Assembly (NCBI GenBank): GCA_033398695.1 | Contig: JAWKAU010000039.1 | Span: 124,001 to 188,000, forward strand | Source of the DNA: Orobanche coerulescens | Lineage: Eukaryota > Streptophyta > Magnoliopsida > Lamiales > Orobanchaceae | Direction: 5' to 3' | Length of the DNA: 64,000 nt | Part shown: in pieces, positions 43,035 through 55,366 of the stretch | How positions within the stretch are numbered: position 1 is the first letter of the stretch | Layout of the letters: the number at the start of each line of letters is the position of its first letter | Translations under genes and position numbers: made by a program | The notes under the pieces: generated by a model | What the model saw: only the letters and a program-made list of their open reading frames with translations | The model's database searches: none | Told to the model about the DNA's origin: nothing

Positions 43035-43502
43035 AATTTCAGATGTTTAACACGCTTCAACACAGTGAATTTAAATAAAGTGAATCATGAAATATGAAAG
43101 TAATGCAAAAAATGCAGTTAACAAATAAAATCACTTTGTAGAAATGCACATCGATCTTCGTTACCCGAGAAATTGAGCTTCTCACCACAATGAGATATTT
43201 ATAATGGCATATTTTATCATGTTAGGAGGAATAAATCACATGTTTCATGTATCATAGACATAAAACATAATTTCAGATGTTTAACACGCTTCAACACAGT
43301 GAATTTAAATAAAGTGAATCATGAAATATGAAAGCAATGCAAAAAATGCAGTTAACAAATAAAATCACTTTGTAGAAATGCACATCGATCTTCGTTACCC
43401 GAGAAATTGAGCTTCTCACCACAATGAGATATTTATAAAGACATATTTTATCATGTTAGGAGGAATAAATCACATGTTTCATGTATCATAGACATAAAAC
43501 AT
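43035..43502. repeat. 234-bp tandem duplication
   Basis: 43035-43268 and 43269-43502 are almost identical, differing at a handful of positions (for example TAATGG versus TAAAGA near 43200 and 43435). Confidence 0.95.
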
Positions 43503-44084
43503 AATTAAGCACATAAATAACAAGTATTCATGCTCATGAAATGTTTACTTATATGACATGGTTTCTTAATGCATATTATGTAAATGCATTTAGGTATAGA
43601 ATGGTTATTGGCTTAGAAGGATATAACCAGACATTAGATTATCGAATCTTTAGGGTATTGTAAGAACCATCTTTTGTGATTAAGACTTGATTTCCTACCG
43701 ATTCACATATTATTTGGAGTCTTAGTACTGAATTTACAAGGAGTGCATATCAACACAATAAATAGGTAGTTAAATGTAATTGAGATGGAGCGAACCTTCC
43801 AACAAGGTATCCCGCTATGCAGTTTTAGTTGTGTGATTGCTGGAGGTGTAAGTTTTATCTATTCATTGTTCCTTTAGGAACTCGTCAAACTCGTTGCTCA
43901 TATATTCATACAAAATTTTAGATCAAATTATCAACAGATTACCGATAAATTAATTTTGCAACAAAGTCTTGTCTCTTTTTGCCCTTTTCCATTGTAGCCC
44001 GTCTCCAATCAATCGCTATTTAGCGACAGATGACATCCATCCGTCGCAAATTTATGTCTCTAAGTAGCGTATTTACTGGGGTGT
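43503..44084. other. Unassigned AT-rich stretch
   Basis: Nothing recognisable in about 580 bp. Confidence 0.4.
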
Positions 44085-44260
44085 TTGAATTTTTCAAAAG
44101 CTTTGATTTTATGTTTTATTGAGTACACAAAATCATACCTAGATCGGTCATTCATAAACATAATGAATGCTAAATCCATCTCGTACCGCTTCCAAAACGC
44201 CACACGTTGGTATGCACCAATCTGAATATTTCAGCGGCTCCTTCAAAAGTTCCATTGAAG
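44085..44260 (-). pseudogene. Copia integrase relic
   Basis: On the minus strand a frame reads MNDRSRYDFVYSIKHKIKAF, which fits the Ty1/copia integrase core around the first catalytic region (D-x-SRY-x-x-VY-x-IKHK-x-AF). A second frame just upstream reads RLVHTNVW, corresponding to the LVHTDV start of the same core. The two pieces are out of frame and the flanks cannot be followed, so this is an old, isolated fragment. No LTR could be linked to it. Confidence 0.6.
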
Positions 44261-44866
44261 GGAAGATTTCGTCATTTTATCTTTAATTATGTTAGTAAAA
44301 AATAGAAAAATATACATTGAAATAAATCTATATATTACATAATGTTATTTATGTATATACTAGTGTAGAATAAAGTATGATCGAATGATATAGCGGAAAT
44401 GATGGAAAAATGAGGAGGCCCCCAGAGTGGATATTGAAAATAAAACTCACCAAATAATAGGTTTATGAAGGAGTGTTGTGGAAATAGTCTCAGGAAAAAA
44501 TATATTTCTTGGGTTGATTTTTATTAATTATTTGAGCCCTGTTTATATAAAATTTAATGTGCATAATTTCAAAGATACATACATATGTAAATGATATACC
44601 AGTTCCATTTTTTAAGAGATGTTGCTTGATTTTTTTTTTAATATTAAACACTGACCATTTATTTTTTAGATATTATACAAATATATAAAAATTATATCAT
44701 TATATTTGTTTATCATTAAAATTACGTCTCAAAAACTAAAACAACATCTATGAAAATAAAGATATAGTAAAATTTAAATAAATCTTGATGGCGGTTAAAG
44801 CACCCCCCCTATTTATAACATATAGGCCATTGTTTTACTTAAATATTTGATAATAATAACAATTGA
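44261..44866. other. Unassigned AT-rich stretch
   Basis: No coding or structural signal recognised in about 600 bp. Confidence 0.4.
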
Positions 44867-44875
44867 GATGCAAAG

Positions 44876-45271
44876 GAGTGTGATTTTGTTCACCCTCCTA
44901 AAAAGAGTGTGAACTTACCCTTCATAAATGAAAGGTAATTTTGAGATATAAAAATTAATTTTTTTTATTTTTGTTTCTTCTATGTTATTCTATTTATCGA
45001 GATCTTTAATTTGAGTATAATTTTGATAAATAATTTCTTTTTTAAAAAAATTATTTTCATAAATAAAAAAATTAATTTCTCACTCAAAATAAAATATTTT
45101 TCAAAACTAAAAAATTCTGTATCAAAATTATACTCAAATTAAAGATCTCGACAAATAGAATAATATTGAAAAAATAATAATAAAAAAAATTTAATTTTTA
45201 TATCTCAAATTTACCCTCTATTATGGAGGGTAAATTTACCCTCTTTTCAGGAGGCAAACAAAATCACACTC
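44876..45271. mobile_element. Foldback MITE with near-full-length inverted arms (396 bp)
   Basis: The left end GAGTGTGATTTTGTTCACCC pairs with the right end, and the match continues inward through GAGATATAAAAATTAA and GATCTTTAATTTGAGTATAA, so most of the element is a long hairpin. Flanks GATGCAAAG (44867-44875) and GACGCAAGC (45272-45280) agree at 7 of 9 bases, fitting a worn 9-bp Mutator-type duplication. No coding capacity. Confidence 0.8.
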
Positions 45272-45881
45272 GACGCAAGCAAAGAGCATGAAAAAATTAG
45301 AGTAGCCACCTGGGTGGGGTCCTATAACTAACATTTACTTCTTTTTTCTACCGAACACTGACACTACTACTAGAGGTGGCCACGGTTCCACGGTTCCGGA
45401 AATGGGAACCGGAACCGAACCAGTAAATTAATGCTACGGTTTCGGTTCGAACCGAACCGGATTCGGTTCGGTTCGAATCGGATTCTCGGTTCGAACCGTC
45501 CGAACCTATTTTTTTTTAGTTCACTTTAATTGTTTTTATAATGAAATAATCAATATAAAATAAAAGAAACAATTTTGAAAAAGAACCGAAAAGAAATAGA
45601 AGAGATTTGGGCAACTATTTCTTATTATTCCTTAGATAATAGTTTGTGGTATTTATAACTAAGTCCTGTCGGTTCAATAAAGGCGTAAGGGGAAAGAACC
45701 GAAAAGAAAACCCATGAATGAGTATTAAACTCTTTTAAAAAATACATTTAATTTCATAAATTACTAATGATAATCCTAATTACTAATAATAAAGTCTTCT
45801 ACATGTCGAAGTCGAAGTCATCGTCGAAGTCTTCGCCTTCGGTGCATTGGCTCGCATCGGTGGTCTTGGCCTCGGTCGTCG

Positions 45882-48327
45882 TTATTGGGTATTCTTGGAA
45901 CAAATCATCCCATTTGTTCTCTTGCTCTCTTGCTTCGGCCAATGTATGATCTTTGAGCAATAGTTGAGCTTCAAGATTATGTGGTGCCAGTTGGGATCTT
46001 CGTCGTCGAGCATGTATCCTCCCTCGCTAAAGGCTTTCTCGACCGCTACCGTTGATGCCGGGACAGAAAATATCTCTTTCGCCATGATTGCAAGAATGGG
46101 GTATTGACCTTGCTTGATTGACCACCAATTTAACACGTCCACGTCATTTGGCCCTGCATTAAGTAATTCCCCTCCCTTCGGCTCCCTAAGGTATTCTTCT
46201 AGTTCGGAAAATTGGGGTTGACTACTATGACCTTTATTTGCGAAAAACTATTGAAGCATTTGACCCGCTTGAGTACTAGTGTGAAATCCATATATGGTTG
46301 ACTACTGCTCTTAACAGTTTGTTTACGACTAATATTTCCACTATATTTTGAAGTATATATTCTTGAAAAAGATTTTGTAAATCACAATAAAGACTAGTTT
46401 TGATTTCCATAAAATTTGGCAATTCTAAAGTTTCATAAGTAAGACTTTGACAATATTTTATTTCTTCAAAAACTTTATAATAAATTTCCAAAAGATTGCA
46501 CACACCTTCGTATTTGAAGGACGGGTCTAAACATTTTGCAATTAAAAAAACGTTAGGAATTTGTTTAAAATATATTATCCATTTTTTTACCATGAGAGTA
46601 ACGGGTAATTGTAAATTTTGAAAAGTACTACAATGAGCTAATTGAGAAATTATCATAGTACAATGATAAAGAACACGTGAACAAGTAGGATAATAAACAC
46701 CCGATAGGTCTTTAGTAGCCGTTTCAAAAACTTGAAGTAGTTGAACAAGATCGTAACATTCATCCCAATAACTAGGCAATAAAATCATAGAATTAACTTC
46801 AGTTGTAAAAAAATGTACTAATAAATTCTTAAATTCGTACGTTGAATTTAACATTTCATATGTTGAATTCCACCTAGTGCATACATCTATGTTAAAGCAC
46901 TTGCTACGTCTAATTTGAGTTTTACAAAATTTGAGCCATAACCTATGTAATTTTTGTTTATCACGTAATAATTCAACAGCTTTCCTAATTGGATTTATTG
47001 ATCTATCTAAATGTTTAAGGACACACAAGTTTAATATATGAGCAATGCAACGGGTATGAAAATCCTTGTAAAGTAGCATTACATGCAGCAATTAAAGAAG
47101 GTACCGTACCAGTATTAGCACTTGCATTGTCAAAACCAATTGAAAATATTTTTTCGGTAATCTTAAATTGTTGCAAAATTTTTAAGATAATAAGTGCAAT
47201 ATTTTCGGCAGTATGAGCACAATTAAATTTTTTGAAACATATAACACGTTTGTTTAAGTTTCATTGCAAATCAACCCAATGAAGAGTCATACCCATGTAA
47301 GAATTTTTTTTAAAAGCACATGTCCAAATATCAGAGCAAACAGAAACTCTATGTGGTAAAGTAGTTAAAATATTTCGTAGTTGTATTTTATATCTTTTAG
47401 CTAGTCATAGTGGTACGTGGTATTCGTTTAGGTAAAGGATTATATGCTAATTTCATTGAATTTTCAAAACGCATGCTATCGGCAAATTGAAAAGCAAGAG
47501 ATTCCGTACTAACAAATCGAGCCATTACTTCCCTAGCAAAAGTATCATTAAACTTAAAAAGAGAGATTTCGGGCGTACCTTGCTCGCCGGGAGTGGAGGT
47601 GGGTTGCGTTTGTTTACCTTTGTTGGGAGGATGCACATTTCTAATGTGCTTGTTGGGAGGATGCACAAATTTGGCAAACGGCCTTTGTAATTGTTTTGCC
47701 ACTATCGGGATCTTTCACTTGTACTTTTTTGAAGTACACCGTGAAGACGTTGGAACGCGGAGTTCGTTCCTAGTCATAGTGGTACGTGGTATTCGTTTAG
47801 CTAAAGGATTATATGCTAATTTCATTGAATTTTCAAAACGCATGCTATCGGCAAATTGAAAAGCAAGAGATTCCGTACTAACAAATCGAGCCATTACTTC
47901 CCTAGCAACAATATCATTAAACTTAAAAAGAGAGATTTCGGGCGTACCTTGCTCGCCGGGAGTGGAGGTGGGTTGCGTTTGTTTACCTTTGTTGGGAGGA
48001 TGCACATTTCTAATGTGCTTGTTGGGAGGATGCACAAATTTGGCAAACGGCCTTTGTAATTGTTTTGCCACTATCGGGATCTTTAACTTGTACTTTTTTG
48101 AAGTACACCGTGAAGACGTTGGAACGCGGAGTTCGTTCCTTCTTCCCCGCCATTGATCGCCGAGCCCGGTGGTCCGATCCAAGGCCGCCATCTTCAAACT
48201 CGTCCATATCGTCCTCCAAATCAATGGGCTCGTCTTCTTGGAAAGTGGATGGAATTACTTCATCGTCATCTTGTTGAGCAAGGCTTGATGCAATTTCAAA
48301 ATCGAAGTGGATTTGTTCCTCCTCCAT
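45882..48327 (-). pseudogene. hAT transposase, degraded
   Basis: In order on the minus strand: an acidic N-terminus and start of a BED-type zinc finger (VFTVYFKKVQ; AVCQIC, 48010-48327), then the catalytic domain in pieces: VCSDIWTCAFKK with the first Asp (about 47335), FSIGFDNASANT with the second (about 47135), RCIAHILNLCVL and CTRWNSTYEML (46276-47091). Last is the C-terminal dimerisation domain WWSIKQGQYPILAIMAKEIF followed by SVPASTVAVEKAFS (45957-46142). The frame is broken in the zinc finger, again near 47250 by a stop, and between the catalytic and C-terminal parts. A 123-codon in-frame duplication (47402-48139) adds further damage. The protein would cut and paste the transposon; this copy cannot. 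Confidence 0.88.
47402..48139 (-). repeat. 369-bp tandem duplication inside the hAT transposase
   Basis: 47402-47770 and 47771-48139 match with only a few differences (for example GGTAAAGG/GCTAAAGG and CAAAAG/CAACAA). The period is exactly 369 bp, 123 codons, so the frame passes through the join. Confidence 0.93.
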
Positions 48328-49272
48328 TTATTCACGTTCACGACGATTGGGCACCCTTCGAAATTGAGAATTCCGAGTAGGATCTTCACTACCGACGTAG
48401 GTTGATTCGTCGGGATCCTCTCGAATAACAACACCAAGTAAACGAAGAGGGCCTCGCGGTCTATTTCCAATAGTACAATCGTACTTCATAACATTTTTGC
48501 CCTTACCACTACGACCCGAGCCGGAATCGGAAGAAGCTATTTGTGTAGGGAAAATGCGTAATAAATTGAGAGTAATAAAAATGAGTAAGAGTACAAAATG
48601 CTTAGTAGAGCTGAAAGTTGGTGTGAAAAATGGTGAGGATTGGGAGAGTATTTATAGGGAGAAATTAGAGGTAAAATTGGGAGAAAATTGAATTTGAAAT
48701 TCAAATTTGAAATTTGAAAAAATAAAAAATTTATAGGAAGCACTGCTTCCGAAGCAGCCTCCCATGTGCAAACTTTGCACTGCAAAGTTGGTTTCAAAAT
48801 TTCAACGGTTCCCTTTTTCAACGGTTCTCCTGCTGCAGGCTGCCACCTTGGCCGGTTCCCTTTTTTTCAACGGTTCCCGATTCCGGAACCGTGTGAACCG
48901 GCGGTTCCGAAAGGTTCGCGGTTCCACGGTTCGGTTACGGTTCCGAACCGAAGCTGCCGTTACATTTTCGAACCGAACCAACCGTCTGACACGTTTCGTT
49001 CGGCTCGTAACTGCCTAACACGGTTCCGGTTCCAGAACCGTCCTATACGGTCCGGTTTCACGGTTCGGTTCCCGGTTCCGGGTTTTTTTGCCACCTCTAA
49101 CTATCACCATGCGTTCGTAAATGATATAAACCACATGGATGACTACACACAAAAGGAATGGAAAAATAGAGGAGAACAAGTTCATCTCCAATCTAAAAAG
49201 TTACTCAAAATGGCTAAAGACTTATTTTTAAAATAGTTAAAAGTTAAGCGACCGTCGATGTTACAATTAAAG

Positions 49273-51077
49273 TCAGGTTCGTGGGCTCAAGGATAGTGTA
49301 ATGTCCTGGAAAACTTTGAGCCTCTTCTCCACCTTCCTCTTTGGTGGTACTCCATCATCGTAGTCAACAAGCCTTTTCTCAGCGCCATTTCTGATTTCAT
49401 GCCCAGAACCACCTAAGACAGCCGCAATTATTGCATCATCAAAGTCCTTGCTGTCTGGTAGCAAATCATCCCAACTCTCATCCGATTTCAACTGCTTTCG
49501 CATTTTATTTCCCACTGGGTTTGCCACATTTCCAGACCTTGTCCTCTTAAAACTCTCCGCAGGAGCGACAAATCTGGACGAATAGAACGGCAGCGCATCA
49601 ATATTGAGTGAGTTAACCAGATTAACCCCCCCGACTGGCGGCCTGACATGGTTTGTTATGATGATGTTGGTGTTTGTATTCTCATCATGGGTATTAAAAA
49701 CAGCTTGATCTTCATGATGACGTTTGATAATAGTAGAAGAACCAGTGTGGTGGTCGTGGTGGTGGTCTTTCTTGTCTTTGCAAGGTTGAGGCTGCCAGAT
49801 ATCAGAAGAACCCAAGAATGCATCAAAAAGCTTTCTCTGTTGGACCCTATCCCCTCCTCCCCTGCTCATCATCTCGGACTCGAGATCTCTCAGCATTTCC
49901 TGGGCTCTCTCGTAGGCCTTGAGATGGGAATCAACACCTCTCGGCCCATCGGCCACAGCGGGCTTCACTCTCCTAAGGGTTTCTTTTGCCTCCCCTATTC
50001 TCCCTTGCTTCATAAGACAGATCCCAAGATTGCACATTTTGTTATTATCAGGTGCAAGCAAAAGGGCTCGCCTATAGGCTTCCTCTGCTTCTATATAATT
50101 ATTTTGCTGCATCAGCGCCCATCCTAAGTTACCCTGCACCAGTATTATATAGACATGTATATGTATTACAAGGCATAAATTATATCCCTACAGTGTAAGG
50201 TGACCTAAAGTTGCGAATTATATATACAGTATATAAATATATACCAGCAACCGAGTGGCCTCTTGCTCGACGGAGACCTGAAATTTCTTGCCCTGTGATC
50301 TGGCTGTTTTTGTGCGCTTTCCATTGAAGGCAATCCCCTGCTGAATTAGATACAATTTGTGCCTCAGCAATGCAATCTGGTCATCCAATCTTCCACATCT
50401 CTGCACAAAACACAATTCATTAATTAATGCGCACACACACACACATACATATATATAAACATATATATATATATACATATATATAAACATATATATATAT
50501 ATATTAGTTCTACGGTTCTACCTGAACCAAATGAAAGTGTGGAATGCAGTCTTGTTCAGTAAAGACACATACACATACCTTATAAAGGTCTAGTAAGATA
50601 TTGTCGAGGGATTCTTGGGCTTGCTCAGAACAGCGGATGCGCAATGACTTGATAGCTTCGATGGCTTCCTCAGACCTGTTTTGCTGCTTCATAACAATCG
50701 CCATATCCTTCAGAGCACTATCCACTCTGTCTCCTGCATTTATTGCTGCCCAAAATAACGGTATTGCCCTCTCCGGATCCTTATCCACCAGCTGATGAAC
50801 ACCCAATTCAATTCAATACAGTTAAAAAATAATGAATCAATTAAGAAATAACAACAATAGAATCGGCTCTCAAGTAATTTAATATCTCAATCCCATAACT
50901 ACTTACTTGAACATTTTTTGCTCTGACATATGGGGTGTCACCTACTGGGACTTTGTGGGCAACATGGAAGGACTCCGTACGGATTCTGGAGACCCCATGA
51001 AGAGGCTTGGCAGGTGACGAAGGAGCAGATTTTGTTGGACGGAATCCCGGTGGCGCATTCCACATTTTCTGCATCAT
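49273..51077 (-). CDS. POLLENLESS3/MS5 (TDM1)-family TPR protein, four exons
   Basis: The only host gene recognised. Exons on the minus strand: 50907-51077, 50579-50791, 50245-50400, 49273-50133, joined by GT-AG introns, all phase 0, giving about 466 residues (a second start at 51065 gives MWNAPPGFRP, the usual family N-terminus). The N-terminal KVPVGDTPYVRAKNVQ block, TPR-like helices (ERAIPLFWAAINAGDR; RSEEAIEAIKSLR; NYIEAEEAYRRALLLAPDN; CLMKQGRIGEAKETL), and the C-terminal KRLKVFQDITLSLSP follow the family. Known relatives include Arabidopsis MS5/TDM1, needed to exit meiosis in pollen mother cells, and POLLENLESS3-like proteins; this one looks closer to the latter by its full N-terminus, a judgement from memory. 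No frame damage is seen. It ends 174 bp from the hAT transposon and starts 449 bp from copia element D. Confidence 0.92.
50427..50508. repeat. CA/TA microsatellite in intron 2 of the TPR gene
   Basis: (CA)n followed by interrupted (TA)n runs between exons 2 and 3. Confidence 0.9.
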
Positions 51078-51300
51078 CTGGTCTGAAGAACGTGGTGGAA
51101 TGGGAAAAAAATGGGAAGAGAGATAGAGAGAGAGATAGGTGGGAGAGACAGAAGCGAATCGGAGAGAAGAAGTGAAGGCAGGAACGTGTGCTTTAGACGG
51201 TCATTTGCGATATCTTTTTTGAAATTTTGGACCGTTGGAGTTTACCGTTTTAAAACTAGCCGTTGTGCTGTGATTTTTAACTTGGTTATAACACAATATT

Positions 51301-51303
<3 letters not shown>

Positions 51304-51358
<55 letters not shown>
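51304..51358. repeat. GA microsatellite, about 27 repeats
   Basis: Uninterrupted (AG)n about 230 bp upstream of the TPR gene start codon. GA runs in plant promoters can bind GAGA-type BBR/BPC factors. Confidence 0.95.
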
Positions 51359-51360
<2 letters not shown>

Positions 51361-51520
51361 GGATGCGTATCTTTATCCATTATGTTTTAATATTTATTTT
51401 TATTATACAGTATTATACATTAAAAATCTATACAAATTAATATTATTGGACCGTAGTGATTCTATCTTAGAGAGGCATGAATTGATCAACAAATTAATAA
51501 TTTATTAATTATCTGATAAG

Positions 51521-51525
51521 TTAAT
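51521..51525. repeat. Target-site duplication TTAAT of element D, left copy
   Basis: TTAAT is repeated exactly at 60096-60100. Confidence 0.94.
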
Positions 51526-52865
51526 TGTTGGTATAATTTACTAAAATTATATCGATAAATTTGAATTCATATAATTATACCATGAAGTATAATAATATTT
51601 GATGATTTTCTATTATACCTGTAGATCCAAAAGCTTGTCTTGGACTCGTCCGTGTCCGTCAAATAACAACTTAAGGGATCGCATATTTTGAATCTCCGGT
51701 CTGGCAAATCTGAGAGATAGTGAAGGAATGATACTGACGAAATCACGAGAACGGATCTGCGCGACGAAACCCTTTCCCAAGCTCTGGAGATTAGCTGCCA
51801 TGCAAATAATAATAATAATAAAATAAGAGCTCTCCCTTTCTCGTTGAAGAATGAATAGAAAGCTATATCTATGGGGGAAATCTGAATGTGGGCGATGTTG
51901 AGTCCAGAAAATCTGTCTCCTTAAAGCAAATTCGCCTCCACCGCAGTGTATAGCGTCTGCCTCCCAAGATAAAACAACATCTCGATGCGTTGATATATCG
52001 ATCATCGCATCCACAGCGAACTAGAATAAACCTGAACTACCACCGACGCGACCCAAATTATGAATAGAAATTATTTCCGAAAATAAAATTTTGAAGTCGG
52101 AATTTTTGGCTGGGAAAAAACGGACGAAAATTTTTCGGTATCAAAATAAGACCCCTCACATCTGTATTTATAGGTGAAGATGAGAGAGAGACATGTGCTG
52201 GAGGAACTCTATACCGACCGAAATTGGTATTTGGAGGAACTCTAAACCGATCAAAATTGGTATTGGGAGGAACTCTAAACCGATCAAGATTAGTATCTCA
52301 ATACTTAACCAGATCTGTTTAATTCGATTTTATCCGGATCCGAAAAATTCGAAATTTATTAATTGAGGTATTTTCGGTAAAATAAAATTTTACCGAATAA
52401 AATTGCAGTAAAAAAATAACTTCGAGACATTTCGCCCAAATCGCCCTTCGACCGAGATCGAGACCGAGCCGAGCCGAGCCGAGCCGAGCCGGACGGACGG
52501 CGGCGGCGGCGCGCGCGCGTGTGTGTGTACGCGCGAGGGGCGCCTAGTCACACATCCACACATGTCTCACTTTTTTGAACATGCCTTTGTCCACATCTCC
52601 TTATATACTCGCAATTTTTCCCTTCTTTTTCCAATGTGGGATAGCATCCCAAACTCATTTCTAAAGGGTTCACTTTGGAACATTATATCTCATTCATACC
52701 TCAATCATTTTGAGTGTTCTTACATGTTTTGGAAACCTCGTACGGAGTACTACGTATTCCAACTAAGTCCCGACTTTAACTCGTAATCGAGCCCACTCAA
52801 AATTTCCTCTCAAATGGGCTGCTCAAAACACCCCATTTCCTCTAATTTATCTTATATTTCCAACA
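51526..52865 (-). mobile_element. 3' LTR of element D (1340 bp)
   Basis: TATA candidates on the minus strand are TATATAA at 52601-52607 and TATAAAT at 52166-52172. A GAGCC-repeat plus (CG)n(TG)n block lies at 52450-52540. It has about 65 bp more than the right LTR near 52349-52420. A 133-residue frame (51613-52014) is probably chance. Confidence 0.9.
52450..52540. repeat. GC-rich simple-sequence block in the left LTR of D
   Basis: Tandem GAGCC, then GGACGG, CGG, (CG)n and (TG)n. The right LTR has a different version (tandem GACCC, 59700-59765), so the block has changed since insertion. Confidence 0.9.
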
Positions 52866-52874
52866 ATCCCCTTA

Positions 52875-54761
52875 TGGAATTCGGTGATTAAAAAACGAGT
52901 TACGCAGCGAAAATAAACCGGTCAAACCGGATAAAAACCAAACCCCAAAACCGGATCGATCAAGCATCGTATAAACGAATATAAATATATGAAGATAAAT
53001 TAAGAAATCATACCCTCGTAGACCTTTGATAATATCTTCTTGATTCCGAGTACGAACACGAATCCAATCGAACAAGCTTTTGGAAATTCCCCAGCACCGA
53101 AAACACCGTGCCTCTACGTATCACGCGTCGGAAGATGACCGGAAAATATTTCTATCAATTTATACTCTAAGTATACGGCTAGAAATTGATAGAATTAACT
53201 TAAATATATTTTTATAAATACTCTAAGTATTTTTATAAAAATTGTTTTCTCTCAAAATACACTTAGAACTCAAAATGTATAAAGTTAGAAAACTTTTCTC
53301 TCACTCCCTTTCTCAACTCACGGCTGAACCCTTCAATTATAAATGAGGGAGATGATGTTTATTTTATAAACAAAACACACACCTCATCAATTATTTCAAA
53401 AATAAATAATGAAGTAATAATACATCAAATGTATTATTAAGTCCCCACATTTATAAAAAAAATCACCAAGTCAATTGATGAAAGTGGGGTGGTGGCTAAG
53501 GGAGGAGAAAAAGAAGTTGGTTCGTTTCGGTCCGTGAAACGGACCCTCGTATATCTAATCCGATAGATAAACCTTGGTATGTTTCAATATTAATATAATT
53601 AATTAATCTAATTAATTAATTATATTAAAAATAAATTCTCTAAGAAATAATATGAATAAATTAATTACCTAGTAATTTATTTAATTCACGAGACCGATTT
53701 AATTTATCCAATAAATTGAATTAGACATCCAATGTCTAATATTAACCAAGAGAGAATAAGCTAAATATAATCCGTCGTCAATTCCTGTGCCGCGACTCTG
53801 TAGGTTCGTCTTAGTTAGCATTGAGAGGATCCAATGAGTGTTAGCACCACTTAGCCAGTCTCGTGGCCCACACCGTAACCTAACTAAGAACGAATGATAG
53901 GATCATTCCAAAACCATTATGTCGTGAATACCGTATACGTATAAACCCTTCAATCATATGTCCCGGTCAAGTATTAGGGTCACGGTAAAGTCAAACCCTC
54001 ATCAGAACTTGACTCTATGCTTTGTTAATGCAACCGAGATCATCGAGCTCTCGTGTATCAAATATAACTAGCTCAATGCTTTGGCCAAAGACTTATGATC
54101 TTATTTGCCATTAACCGCAGGACATTTACCCGCTCACTAACGGGAGAAAGAATCCTATCTTGGTATTCGAGAGGCGCTACTTGCCCACTAAGTTGCATTT
54201 CGAGGTTGACCCCACCAACCGGCGATTAGATCGAACTACTCTAATGACTAACTTAATGTCACAAGCACATCTCCTACTGAAACCTCAAGTCAAAGGTCCA
54301 CGTATACCTATCACAATCTTTCGATTCAGTCATTGACAATCCCTGAGTGATTTCCATGTGACCGAATCGAGTTGAGTCGTGTTCGAGTATACTAATCCCA
54401 TTAGCATACCTATAACGTGTGCTCCCACTAACTGTTAGTGAAGACAGGCACTCTACATGTCAAAGTACACGTTATACAAGTCTTGTCTAAACTTACTGCC
54501 CAGTTAAGTTTTATCGACTTGCGAACTAGTTAAGCATTCGAGCTCTAAACACTTCTAGTGCCTATCTCCTTATCACCATAAGGAGTAGAATGTTCTCTCT
54601 CAAATGCAAGGACTATTATTCGATATACCAAATCACAATGCCAGTGATATACAATAATATAGAAATAATAATTGCCTTATTAAATATAATATTCATAATT
54701 ACAATACAATTGCTCTCATTCTCTCATCCTCTGAGTGGCATTCGAGGGCATATTCCTAACA
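52875..54761 (-). mobile_element. LTR of the inner copia element of D
   Basis: On the minus strand it begins TGTTAGGAATATGCCC right after a purine tract (54762-54770, TGTGGGGGA) and ends near CGAATTCCA at 52875, next to the tract of D. The length of about 1.9 kb and the left limit are approximate. TATA-like TTTATAATT occurs near 53335-53345. Confidence 0.65.
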
Positions 54762-55366
54762 TCCCCCACATGAATGAGATTGATGGTCCAGCAGCACACG
54801 TCAGACACGGAGTTTGACTTGGTGATAGTTACTGCGGTTAGGCATTGCATAGGATAGGTAGAGTATGCTCCTTGAACCTTCCCTCGAAAAGATATATTCT
54901 CCTTACTGGTTAGACAGTGTGACTAGATGCCTTTGAACTGTCCGACCGTTTGCGTAAGTGATCGTATATCCTTCACAAGTTCCCTCCCTGATTTATTCTG
55001 TTTTCATTATTATGCCCATTTTGGCCGTGGACACCGTCCTGGTTCTGCGGGAGTTTCAAGAGAATTGTGCCTTGCAATTCTCCTTTGAAGCGGCCCCTCT
55101 TCACTCCAACATAGGTGATTCTCGTTAAGTGTTTTGAGTAAACCCGTATTTTACTCCACCCGACTATACGTTGTCGACTTAAGAATCATTAAAAGCATAA
55201 GCTTAACCTCTCCCTACGGGTATCACTGTTTTCATCCTAGGAATGGTCGGTTCGGGGTAACCCCCACAGTGATCGTGCCCAGTTTTATGAATTGGTTGTC
55301 CCATTGAACCTAGATCTTGGGATCTCTAGTCAGCTTAGGTTGGGTATCCTCCATAAAACCATTAGC
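54762..55366 (-). other. 3' untranslated region of the inner copia element
   Basis: Between the pol stop and the polypurine tract at 54762-54770. No coding sequence. Confidence 0.6.

Larger units (their letters stand above)
45371..49099 (-). mobile_element. hAT DNA transposon, full length but broken (3.7 kb)
   Basis: Terminal inverted repeats TAGAGGTGGC are at 45371-45380 and 49090-49099, with flanks ACTACTAC and ACTATCAC (6 of 8 identical), fitting a worn 8-bp duplication. Both subterminal regions are packed with GGTTCCG/CGGAACC and GGTTCGAACC motifs (45383-45510 and 48800-49085), as in several plant hAT families. The interior encodes a degraded transposase on the minus strand. Confidence 0.9.
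51078..51525 (-). promoter_or_regulatory. Remaining upstream region of the TPR gene
   Basis: Only 448 bp separate the start codon from element D. It holds a purine-rich leader (about 51110-51170) and a GA microsatellite. No clear TATA box was assigned. Confidence 0.5.

Noticed and set aside
51613..52014. 133-residue frame on the minus strand, with a similar frame at 59014-59319
   Set aside because: Both lie in the R-U5 part of the two LTRs of D, so similarity reflects LTR identity; the second copy has a stop, and no known domain is seen.
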